From contig JAQNBH010000007.1 in assembly GCA_028752905.1 (NCBI GenBank), positions 12,250,919 through 12,314,918 on the forward strand: DNA of 64,000 bases, given 5' to 3'. Positions 39,901 to 51,900 of the stretch are shown one piece after another. Within the stretch, counting starts at the first letter, position 1. Each line of letters opens with the position of its first letter. Made by a program: the position numbers and the translations under genes. The notes under the pieces were generated by a model. That model saw only the letters and a program-made list of their open reading frames with translations, was not told the origin of the DNA and did no database searches. Source of the DNA: Cladorhizidae sp. MBARI D1340-BT2 (taxonomy: Eukaryota > Porifera > Demospongiae > Poecilosclerida > Cladorhizidae).

Positions 39901-42900
39901 ACCGACACCACACTGGGTTGAGGCAGGTTGAAGTAGGTTGACAATAGCTCTATGGGGACACACACTGGACCAACGCCACACTGGGCTGAGGCAGGTTGAA
40001 GTAGGTGGCCATAGCTCTATGGGGACACACACTGGACCAACACTGGGTGGTTGAGACAGGTTGGAGTAGGTTGACAATAGCTCTATGGCCACCTACACTG
40101 GACCAGCACCACACTGGGTGGAGGCAGGTTGGAGTAGGTTGACAATAGCTCTATGGGGACACAAACTGGACCAACACCACACTGGGTGGTTGAGGCAGGT
40201 TGGAGTTGGTGGCCATAGCTCTATGGGGGCACACACTGGACCAACACCACACTGGGTGGTGGAGGCAGGTTGGTATAGGTTGACAATAGCTCTATAGGGA
40301 CACACACTGGACCAACACCCACACTGGGTTGGGATAGGTTGAAGTAGGTTGACATTTAGCTCTATGGGAACACACACTGGACCAACACCACACTGGGTTG
40401 AGGCAGGTTGAAGTAGGTTGACAATAGCTCTATGGGGGGACACACTGGAACAACACCACACTGGGTTGAGGCAGGTTGAGGTAGGTTGACAATAGCTCTA
40501 TGGGGACACACACTGGACCAACACCACACTGGGTTGAGGCAGGTTGAAGTAGGTTGACAATAGCTCTATGGGGACACACACTGGACCAACACCACACTGG
40601 GTTGAGGCAGGTTGAAGTAGGTTGACAATAGCTCTATGGGGACACACACTGGACCAACACCACACCAGCAAGTTGCAGTTGACAATGTCCTCCCACTTAC
40701 TCCAATGGTAGTAGTGACTTACGAATACAACTATGAATATTTTTATACAGCCATGAATGTATTTACTACAGCCATGAATGTATTTACTATAGCCATACTA
40801 CAGCCATGAATGTAATTACTACAGCCATGAATGTGTTTACTACAGCTGGGAATGCTCCCTCCTTTTCCACCACCTCTACCACCACTGGACCCCCCCTCCT
40901 CCAATCTAGCACTGATGACCACACCCACAATAGCATCGGTGATGTGGCACCCCCACAATTGACTGCTTTTGAGGTCCCCTCCCAGGCTCTGATGTGCAAC
41001 GAGGATGAGGGGGACCCTTGGATGGTGGAGATCTCTCTGATGTACGCTCAAGATGTCACACCTTTTTCTCAGCCCAACCCCGAAGTTGTGGGCGTGTCAA
41101 AAAGTGGTGTGGTCTTGAACGAAGCGAGTGTGAAGCAGAAGGACGAGAAGAGCTTGAGAGAGTTGTTGGAGGAGCAGGATGTTGGTGGGTGTGATGTGTG
41201 ATGGTGTGTGTGTGTTGTGCAATGGAGTGTGAGGTATAGTGCGGATTGTGATAGATTGTGGTGTGTAATGCATGATAGAGTGTGGTGTGTGTGTGATGAG
41301 TGTGCTGTTGATAAAGTATGTGTGATTAATGAGTGTGATGAAGTGTAATGTGTGAAGGGTGTGATGGAGCTTGGTGTGGTTGGTGTTTGATGACAACCAT
41401 TCAACAGCATCTGCATGCATGTACATAGAACTGCCGCAGTGACTACATGTACATGTAGTAGGACACATGTACATCCATACACATTCCTCCACTTCGAACT
41501 CCATGGCAAGGGTGACTCAACAACCGACAATATAGCGAGGACAATACCATCCCCCTCACGGGGGGAGGAGCGCTACTCATTTCTCCAGGTGCGGTGTTCG
41601 ACCTGACGTCAAGTTCATCATTGGATGTCATTATTCACCTGTAGAGATGTGGCATTGATAAGAGCTGCACTGCCAGACAACTTATGTAACCCCCTTTCCT
41701 CCGAATAATAAATCGTGGCTAAAAACAGCCACGCCTATTACACTCGTGCGAGGATGTTGCATGTGATAATGTGATAAGTCTTGTGGTATGCGTGTTAGAG
41801 ATGGCGTTGTCTCCCCTTCTTGCAGATCTCACTCATGGATGGTGGAGCATCACGGACAGCTCAGCCATTGACAATCTTTTACGCTCGTTCTGTCTCCGAG
41901 GATTCAGAGAAAAGAATCTCTTCAAGGCTCTCCAGAAGAACAAAGAAATGATATGCCGAACTTTTGACCCCTCGAATCTCCAAGCGTGTTCTTCGTCTTT
42001 TATTAATTTGCTGAGTCAGCTAGACAGTAACTATGACAACCCTGCCAAGCTCGATGCTAGTGTAGAGAGCATGGATACAGATGAAGCTGGTGGGAGTGCT
42101 GAAGAGAACACGGAGAAAGATGAAGGGGTTAAACTGGGTTTAGTGGCTGGTGGAAAAGAAGGGGTTAATGTCGAAGGTGCCCCAAGGGCTGAAGACGAGA
42201 GCAATATTGGACCTGCTGAGAAGCTTGGACAAGGTTTGGAAGTTGTCGGTACAGGAAGCAGTAGTAGCAGTAGTAGTAGTGGCAGTAGTAGTAGCAGTAG
42301 CAGTAACAACAATGATTCATCTAACAGGAAGGCATGCAAAGACCAACAGGAAGAGAAGTCTGATTCTGATGACAACAGTTCTGATTCCGATACCAGCTCC
42401 TCCTCTCTCAGCTCCCCCAACCCAAATTCATCGCAGGGGGAGGATGATTGTGTGGAGGAGGACGAGGACGACAGGGCGGCTGTACACCCAAAGCCCTCCA
42501 AGCCATGCCTATCATTGGCAACCAGTCAGAGAGGAGCGAGCGTCTCCACGTTCAACCAGGTGTCGATATCTCTCTGTCTATCGCACCCGGTCCCTGGGTC
42601 CGGTATTTTCGACCCAGAGTTTTCCGAGTTGTCCTGTCAGTTTGCGCTGAAAGTGTTGGAGTATCTGGAGGAGGTAATTGAGAGACTCTTTACTGCTCAA
42701 CTCCAGGAAGAGGTGAGGGAGTGTGACGCACATACACGGTTATGTAGGGTGGCAGGAGTGGTCTTGCATAGTCCACCCTTTACCTATTATAGAGAGAGTT
42801 GGAGGGGGGGGGGGGTTGAGTCGGGTAGACCGACGTAGAGCATTTCGTTCCAATCGCGATCAATCTTGGTGTGTTTGCGACGCCACCATACTGCAAGCAT

Positions 42901-45900
42901 GTCCTGATCACACCAAGGTCGAGGTGTACTCTGAACCGGTATGTCTGTCTGCCAGACCCTTTCCCCCGGTGTATAATGGGTAAAGGGTCGTTACTCCAAG
43001 GAGTAGCTAGTGGATGGGCTCGATGAGAGACCTAGTACTGGAGGTTGATAGTGGACACATTAGGGGAGGTGGAGCTATAATAGATTGGATGGGAAGAGAG
43101 AGGGCTAAGCAGGGTGTACTTGTTCAACTCTTCTCTCTCTCCAGAACTGCCATCGCCTGCCCAGAATCTCGCATAGTCCGAGAGCCGAAGGCTCGAGCGA
43201 GTCATATCTTCCCATCATCTCCAAGCGACTTATTTCTCTGGAAATATCCATCTATAGGAGATACCTCAAGCCACCTCTGCGAGATCGGTAAACAGCCTCA
43301 CCTGCTCTCCTTTCTGTCATAGTCTTTCTCCTGTTCCTCTATCTTCCTTCTCTCCTCTTCTCACACACACCCCCCCCCCCCCCCTCCTCCTTCCCTTCTC
43401 CTCTCTCCGAATATCACTACCATGTGCGAGCTACTGTTAAATTAAGACGTCTGCTTTAACAGCAAAATATATGAGGAAGAGAACCCCAAGACAAGGTCCA
43501 AGTCAAGGTCCAGAGGAGGCAGAGAGAAGTCTGGAATTAGTGCTCGTCGTGAAGCTCCAGCTATCGAGTTGCCGTCTGAGGAACTGCTGAAGTGGCGGCG
43601 AGCTGTTGAAGTAGCCACATCTGCCAGCCAAATGGCCGTTTGTCTGAGTCAGCTAGAGAGATGCATCATGTGGGAGAAGTCCAGCTCTGTGGGAGTAAGC
43701 ACCTTCACTTCTACTCCCTATCTCTCCTTCACTCACCTCCCTCACTCTCTCCTTCACTCACCTCCTCCCTCACTCTCTCCTTCACTCACCTCCTCCCTCA
43801 CTCTCTCCTTCACTCACCTCCTCCCTCACTCTCTCCTTCACTCACCTCCTCCTCCCTCACTCTCTCCTTCACTCACCTCCTCCCTCACTCTCTCCTTCAC
43901 TCACCTCCTCCCTCACTCTCTCCTTCACTCACCTCCTCCCTCACTCTCTCCTTCACTCACCTCCTCCCTCACTCTCTCCTTCACTCACCTCCTCCCTCAC
44001 TCTCTCCTTCACTCACCTCCTCCTCCCTCACTCTCTCCTTCACTCACCTCCTCCCTCACTCTCTCCTTCACTCACCTCCTCCCTCACTCTCTCCTTCACT
44101 CACCTCCTCCCTCACTCTCTCCTTCACTCACCTCCTCCCTCACTCTCTCCTTCACTCACCTGCTCCTCCCTCACTCTCTCCTTCACTCACCTCCTCCCTC
44201 ACTCTCTCCTTCACTCACCTCCTCCCTCACTCTCTCCTTCACTCACCTCACTCTCTCCTTCACTCACCTCCTCCCTCACTCTCTCCTTCTCCTCCCTCAC
44301 TCTCTCCTTCACTCACCTCCTCCCTCACTCTCTCCTTCACTCACCTCCTCCCTCACTCTCTCCTTCACTCACCTCCTCCCTCACTCTCTCCTTCACTCAC
44401 CTCCTCCCTCACTCTCTCCTTCACTCACCTCCTCCCTCACTCTCTCCTTCACTCACCTCCTCCCTCACTCTCTCCTTCACTCACCTCCTCCTCCCTCACT
44501 CTCTCCTTCACTCACCTCACTCTCCTCACTCTCTCCTTCACTCACCTCCTCCCTCACTCTCTCCTTCACTCACCTCCTCCCTCACTCTCTCCTTCACTCA
44601 CCTCCTCCCTCACTCTCTCCTTCACTCACCTCCTCCTCCCTCACTCTCTCCTTCACTCACCTCCTCCCTCACTCTCTCCTTCACTCACCTCCTCCCTCAC
44701 TCTCTCCTTCACTCACCTCCTCCCTCACTCTCTCCTTCACTCACCTCCTCCCTCACTCTCTCCTTCACTCACCTCCTCCCTCACTCTCTCCTTCACTCAC
44801 CTCCTCCCTCACTCTCTCCTTCACTCACCTCCTCCCTCACTCTCTCCTTCACTCACCTCCTCCCTCACTCTCTCCTTCACTCACCTCCTCCCTCACTCTC
44901 TCCTTCACTCACCTCCTCCTCCCTCACTCTCTCCTTCACTCACCTCCTCCTCCCTCACTCTCTCCTTCACTCACCTCCTCCCTCACTCTCTCCTTCACTC
45001 ACCTCCTCCCTCACTCTCTCCTTCACTCACCTCCTCCTCCCTCACTCTCTCCTTCACTCACCTCCTCCCTCACTCTCTCCTCCTCCTCCCTCACTCTCTC
45101 CTTCACTCACCTCCTCCCTCACTCTCTCCTTCACTCACCTCCTCCCTCACTCTCTCCTTCACTCCCTCACTCTCTCCTTCACTCACCTCCTCCCTCACTC
45201 TCTCCTTCACTCACCTCCTCCCTCACTCTCTCCTTCACTCACCTCCTCCCTCACTCTCTCCTTCACTCACCTCCTCCCTCACTCTCTCCCTCACTCACCT
45301 CCTCCCTCACTCTCTCCTTCACTCACCTCCTCCCTCACTCTCTCCTTCACTCACCTCCTCCCTCACTCTCTCCTTCACTCACCTCCTCCCTCACTCTCTC
45401 CCTCACTCACCTCCTCCCTCACTCTCTCCTTCACTCACCTCCTCCCTCACTCTCTCCTTCACTCACCTCCTCCCTCACTCTCTCCTTCACTCACCTCCTC
45501 CCTCACTCTCTCCTTCACTCACCTCCTCCCTCACTCTCTCCTTCTCCTCCCTCACTCTCTCCTTCACTCACCTCCTCCCTCACTCTCTCCTTCACTCACC
45601 TCCTCCCTCACTCTCTCCTTCACTCACCTCCTCCCTCACTCTCTCCTTCTCCTCCCTCACTCTCTCCTTCTCCTCCCTCACTCTCTCCTTCACTCACCTC
45701 CTCCCTCACTCTCTCCTTCACTCACCTCCTCCTGTATCCTTCCAGTTCTGCCAGGTATGTCGTGGTGGTGAGAATGAATCTCTACTGTTGCTCTGCGATG
45801 GTTGTGACAGAGGCACACATACTTACTGCTGCAAGGTGACACACACTCACACACACACTCACACACACTCACTCACTCACACACACACACACACACACAC

Positions 45901-48900
45901 AAGTGCATAGAAGAGGGTCTTTTCTGTAGAGACCAAGGCTGATGTGTTGATTCAAGTTGGCCAATTCCTTCAGTGGGTGGAAGATAAAGAATCTTGTTCA
46001 GTTTGTAGTCCAACCCCACAGACACCCGCCAAACCCACAGACACCTGCCACTCCCCCAACCCCACAGACACCTGCCACTCCCCCACAGACACCTGCAACT
46101 CCCCAACCCCACAGACACCTGGCCACTCCCCCAAACCCACAGACATCTGCCACTCCCCCAAACCCACTGCCACATGCTTCGCCCACTTCTTGCCTTCAAT
46201 ATATACCACCCAATCTGAAGGTGCAAGAGAGTGTGACATGATATAATTATTGTCTGTTTCTGTCCCTTCTTTCGCCCTCTTCTCCCCTTTACACTCTTTT
46301 CCTCGTCTTCTCCCACCTCCTCCATCAGCCGGAGTTGTCTAAGATCCCTGACGGGGACTGGTACTGTCGGGATTGCCTGTTAAGCCACTCCTCGGTCAAG
46401 CCCTGCCACGTCTGTGATAGCACGCGAGGTGTCTTGCTGGTGTGTGTGGTCTGTCCTAAGAGTTACCACAAGCGCTGCCTGAACCCTCCGCTCAACAGGT
46501 AGAGGACATGGAGAGGTGGAGTTGCACCTGTGTATGGCTAGAGTAGGAGGGGACTAGGGCTAGGATAGGAGGGGCTAAGGGCCAGGATAGGAGGGGCTAA
46601 GGATGGGAGAGGTCTAGGGCTACTGTGATAGGAGGGGCTTGGATAGTGAGGTCTAAGGATAGGAGAGGGCTAGGGCCGATTGAGTGGTCTAGGGCTAGGA
46701 TAGGAGGTGGCTAGGGCTAAGGATAGGAAGGGCTAGGATAGGAGGAGGCTAGGGCTGCTGGTATAGGAGGAGGCTAGGGTTGCTGGTATAGGAGGAGGCT
46801 AGGGCTGCTGGTATAGGAGGAGGCTAGGGCTGCTGGTATAGGAGGAGGCTAGGGTTGCTGGTATAGGAGGAGGCTAGGGCTGCTGGTATAGGAGGAGGCT
46901 AAGGCTGCTGGTATAGGAGGAGGCTAGGGCTGCTGGTATAGGAGGAGGCTAGGGCTGCTGGTATAGGAGGAGGCTAGGGCTGCTGGTATAGGAGGAGGCT
47001 AGGGCTGCTGGTATAGGAGGAGGCTAGGGCTGCTGGTATAGGAGGAGGCTAGTGCTGCTGGTATAGGAGGAGGCTAGTGCTGCTGGTATAGGAGAGGGCT
47101 AGGGCTGCTGGTATAGGAGGAGGCTAGGGCTGCTGGTATAGGAGAGGGCTAGGGCTGCTGGTATAGGAGGAGGCTAGGGCTGCTGGTATAGGAGGAGGCT
47201 AGGGCTGCTGGTATAGGAGAGGGCTAGGGCTGCTGGTATATGTAGGAGAGGGCTAGGGCTGCTGGCATGGGAGGAGGCTAGGGATGCTGGTATAGGAGGA
47301 GGCTAGGGCTGCTGGTATAGGAGGAGGCTAGGGCTGCTAGGGCTGCTGGTATAGGAGGAGGCTAGGGCTGCTGGTATAGGAGGAGGCTAGGGCTGCTGGT
47401 ATAGGAGGAGGCTAGGGCTGCTGGTATAGGAGGAGGCTAGTGCTGCTGGTATAGGAGGAGGCTAGTGCTGCTGGTATAGGAGGAGGCTAGTGCTGCTGGT
47501 ATAGGAGGAGGCTAGGGCTGCTAGTGCTGCTGGTATAGGAGGAGGCTAGTGCTGCTGGTATAGGAGGAGGCTAGGGCTGCTGGTATAGGAGGAGGCTAGG
47601 GCTGCTGGTATAGGAGGAGGCTAGGGCTGCTGGTATAGGAGGAGGCTAGGGCTGCTAGTGCTGCTGGTATAGGAGGAGGCTAGTGCTGCTGGTATAGGAG
47701 GAGGCTAGGGCTGCTGGTATAGGAGGAGGCTAGGGCTGCTGGTATAGGAGGAGGCTAGGGCTGCTGGTATAGGAGGAGGCTAGGGCTGCTGGTATAGGAG
47801 GAGGCTAGGGCTGCTGGTATAGGAGGAGGCTAGTGCTGCTGGTATAGGAGGAGGCTAGGGCTGCTGGTATAGGAGGAGGCTAGGGCTGCTGGTATAGGAG
47901 GAGGCTAGGGCTACTGCTATAGGCGGAGGCTAGGGCTGCTAGGGCTGCTGGCATGGGAGGAGGCTAGAGCTGCTGGTATAGGAGGAGGCTAGGGCTGCTG
48001 GTATAGGAGGAGGCTATGGCTGCTGCTATAGGCGGAGGAGGCTAGGGCTGCTGGTATAGGAGGAGGCTAGGGCTGCTGGTATAGGCGGAGGAGGCTAGGG
48101 CTGCTGGTATAGGAGGAGGCTAGGGCTGCTGGTATAGGAGGAGGCTAGGGCTGCTGGTATAGGAGGAGGCTAGGGCTGCTGGTATAGGAGGAGGCTAGTG
48201 CTGCTGGTATAGGAGGAGGCTAGGGCTGCTGGTATAGGAGGAGGCTAGGGCTGCTGGTATAGGAGGAGGCTATGGCTGCTGGTACAGGAGGAGGCTAGGG
48301 CTGCTGGTATAGGAGGAGGCTAGGGCTGCTGGTATAGGAGGAGGCTAGGGCTGCTGGTATAGGAGGAGGCTATGGCTGCTGGTACAGGAGGAGGCTATGG
48401 CTGCTGGTATAGGAGGAGGCTAGGGCTGCTTGTATAGGAGGAGGCTAGGGCTGCTGGTATAGGAGGAGGCTAGGGCTGCTGGTATAGGAGGAGGCTAGGG
48501 CTGCTGGTATAGGAGGAGGCTAGGGCTGCTTGTATAGGAGGAGGCTAGGGCTGCTGGTATAGGAGGAGGCTAGGGCTGCTGGTATAGGAGGAGGCTAGGG
48601 CTGCTGGTATAGGAGGAGGCTATGGCTGCTGGTATAGGAGGAGGCTAGGGCTGCTGGTATAGGAGGAGGCTATGGCTGCTGGTATAGGAGGAGGCTAGGG
48701 CTGCTAGGGCTGCTGGTATAGTAGGAGGCAAGGGCTGCTGGTATAGGAGGAGGCTATGGATTAGAGGGGACAGAGTCATAGAGAGAGAGGGAGGGTGACA
48801 GAGAGTTGCACTGTAGGGTCAAGCTTAAGAATAAGGAGGGGATTGATTGATTATAAAAATGAAATTAAATTAAACACAGGCTCATTTATTATTGTTGTTG

Positions 48901-51900
48901 TTCCCATCATGTGCATGTTCTCATCATGTGCATGTTCCCATCATGTGCATGTTCCCATCATGTGCATGTTCTCATCATGTGCATGTTCCCATCATGTGCA
49001 TGTTCTCATCATGTGCATGTTCCCATCATGTGCATGTTCTCATCATGTGCATGTTCTCATCATGTGCATGTTCTCATGTTTGTTTAGGATTCCCACTGGG
49101 CCTTGGAAATGTTCTACTTGCAAGCACAAGGTCAGAGGGTCAGAGGTCACGCTAATTTAATGCTTAGGAGCCAATACATGCAGCAATGTTCCACACAGGA
49201 GGGATGTGCCCTGGGATAAGCCTCGCCCCTTTCCCCAATTATTTAATATTCAGTGTATGCTAATATTCAGTGTAAAAAAATTGCATGATAATTATCTCCG
49301 AGAAAGTCTACATGTACTGAATACCAGCATATATATACATATCTGTGGGGGGGCACCCCCTTCAAACATGAAGCATGTGTTGTTGTCTATTTCCCTTTCC
49401 AAACCCATGTGGTTAGTGAGGGTGTGGTTAGTGTGTGTGAAGGTGTGGTTAGTGTGTGAAGGTGCAGTTAGTATGTGTGGAGTGAGATGTGGTTAGTGAG
49501 GGTGTGGTTAGTGTTTGAATATGTAGTGTGGGTGTGGTTAGTATGTGTGAAAGTGTGTCTGGGAGCTATAACTGTTTTGTACACTACATACAGTAGCATT
49601 AACAGGTCTGTTAAAATATATTGTACAGGAAGACAAACAGGATGTTTTTATTCCTCATTAGGGGTGGAGTCTGCCTGGTTAGGTACATAACGACGTCTCC
49701 ACTAGAAACTAGACCCCCCACTAGACCCCCCACTAATATTTCTCTTGTGAATCCTCCTCTGCTTCTACGAATGTTTATCCCTTGTCCTGCCAAAAATACC
49801 CCTCGATGTGGACCATTAGAGCAAGTGGTGTAACCTTGACACCGCCCATGTGTGTATCTCTCTGAGCAAGTGGTATAACCTTGACTCCGCCCATGTGTGT
49901 CTCTCTGAGCAAGTGGTGTAACCTTGACACCGCCCATGTGTGAATCTCTCTGAGCAAGTGGTGTAACCTTGACTCCGCCCATGTGTGTCTCTCTGAGCAA
50001 GTGGTGTAACCTTAACACCGCCCATGTGTGAATCTCTCTGAGCAAGTGGTGTAACCTTGACTCCGCCCATGTGTGTCTCTCTGAGCAAGTGGTGTAACCT
50101 TAACACCGCCCATGTGTGTATCTCTCTGAGCAAGTGGTGTAGCCTTGACACTGCCCATGTGTGTATCTCTCTGAGCAAGTGGTGTAACCTTGACACTGCC
50201 CATGTGTGTATCTCTCTGAGCAAGTGGTGTAACCTTGACACCGCACCTGTGGAAGTGTGTCTCTCTGGCGCACTGAAATATATTATCTTCTCTCGTTTCC
50301 TGCAGAATATTCCAAAGTCACGAGCCAAGGGCAACTCAGGTTACCACACAGGAGCAGGAGGGCGGAAGCGTTTGCCCAGAGATGATGCAAGTATCTGCAA
50401 GTATCTTATGAAGCTTGTTGAAGATCATGAGCACTCCTGGCCCTTCCTGGAGCCAGTGGGGAAGAAGGAGTTCCCCGAGTATTACAAGGTTATCAAGAAG
50501 CCGATGGACTTCCAGACCATGAGGGAGAAGATGCTGGACGGAAGGTGAGGGGGAAGTGGCTAGTGGGTGTGGCATGAGGATGGGGTGTGGTGAGGAGGGA
50601 CGGTGGACATGTAGAGAAGGCACATATTTGTGACGGGAAGTAAGCTATACCATGCCTGGCCCTGCTGGGCGGTGCATGCGTGCGTGTGTGATCACATGTT
50701 GACTGCACATGCTGTGTGTGTGTGATCACATGTTGACTGCACATGCTGTGTGTGTGTGTGATCACATGTTGACTGCACATGCTGTGTGTGTGTAATCACA
50801 TGTTGACTGCTCGTGCTGTGTGAGGTGTGATCACATGTTGACTGCTCGTGCTGTGTGAGGTGTGATCACATGTTGACTGCTCGTGCTGTGTGAGGTGTGA
50901 TCACATGTTGACTGCTCGTGCTGTGTGAGGTGTGATCACATGTTGACTGCTCGTGCTGCAGGTATGACAGCGACAAGGAGCAGTTTGCCTCTGATGCGAG
51001 ACAAGTCTTCTCCAACTGTTCCTACTACAATGAAGATGATTCAGAGGTAAGTGCCGGTCCACTCGGTCATCAGCATTTCTAGCAGATGTTACGTATGGAA
51101 ATGATGACAATCAAAGCACACGATGATTCTAAGGTTTGATGTTCATTGTGCTGGAGATGGTAAAGTGGGTGTGGCCTGATACACTTGTGGCAACACCAAG
51201 TGCGTGTATAAGCAGTTTTGAACGTGCTAGTTGTGTGAGAGGCCACCATATATGCCAGCCTATAACATATGCCAGCCTATAACACAAGGACACCAGAGCT
51301 GCTAGTTGTGTGAGAGGCCACCATATATTCCAGCCTATAACACAAGGACATCAGAGCTGATCTTGACTTTATGCCATAAAGATAATGGATCTGGTGCACA
51401 TGTGTGCAATAAAATTTATCACAAAAATATGGAATCGATTTGTGACCGGATCTGATAAAGGAACTCGACTGAAACCAACCATTTAAGAATTCATTATGTC
51501 GTTATGATTTGTCTTCAGGGTACACGAGTGCTCATTAGGCCTCCAACTCAGATTCTTTAATTGGTCAGGTTTCATGTGACCCATGCAATCCAGATTAATT
51601 AAAACCCAAACAATCCAAAACCCCATGCAATCCAGGTTAATTAAAAACCCATGCCATCCAGGTTAATTAAAAACCCATGCAATCCAGGTTAATTAAAAAC
51701 TCATGCAATCCAGGTAACCATGCAATCCAGGTTAATTTAAAACCCGTGCCATCCAGGTTAATTAAAACCCCAGGCAATCCAGGTTAATTAAAAACCCATG
51801 CAATCCAGGTTAATTAAAAACCCATGTAATCCAGGTTAATTAAAAACCCATGTAATCCAGGTTAATTAAAAACCCATGTAATCCAGGTTAATTAAAACCC

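Noticed and set aside
43569..45839. Two 756-codon Leu/Ser/Pro frames
   Set aside because: They read through exon 16, a 28-bp intronic array and exon 17; the true PHD frame needs splicing.
48795..49160. 121-codon frame containing exon 19
   Set aside because: Mostly the 17-bp intronic repeat; only the RIPTGPWKCSTC part is coding, after splicing.
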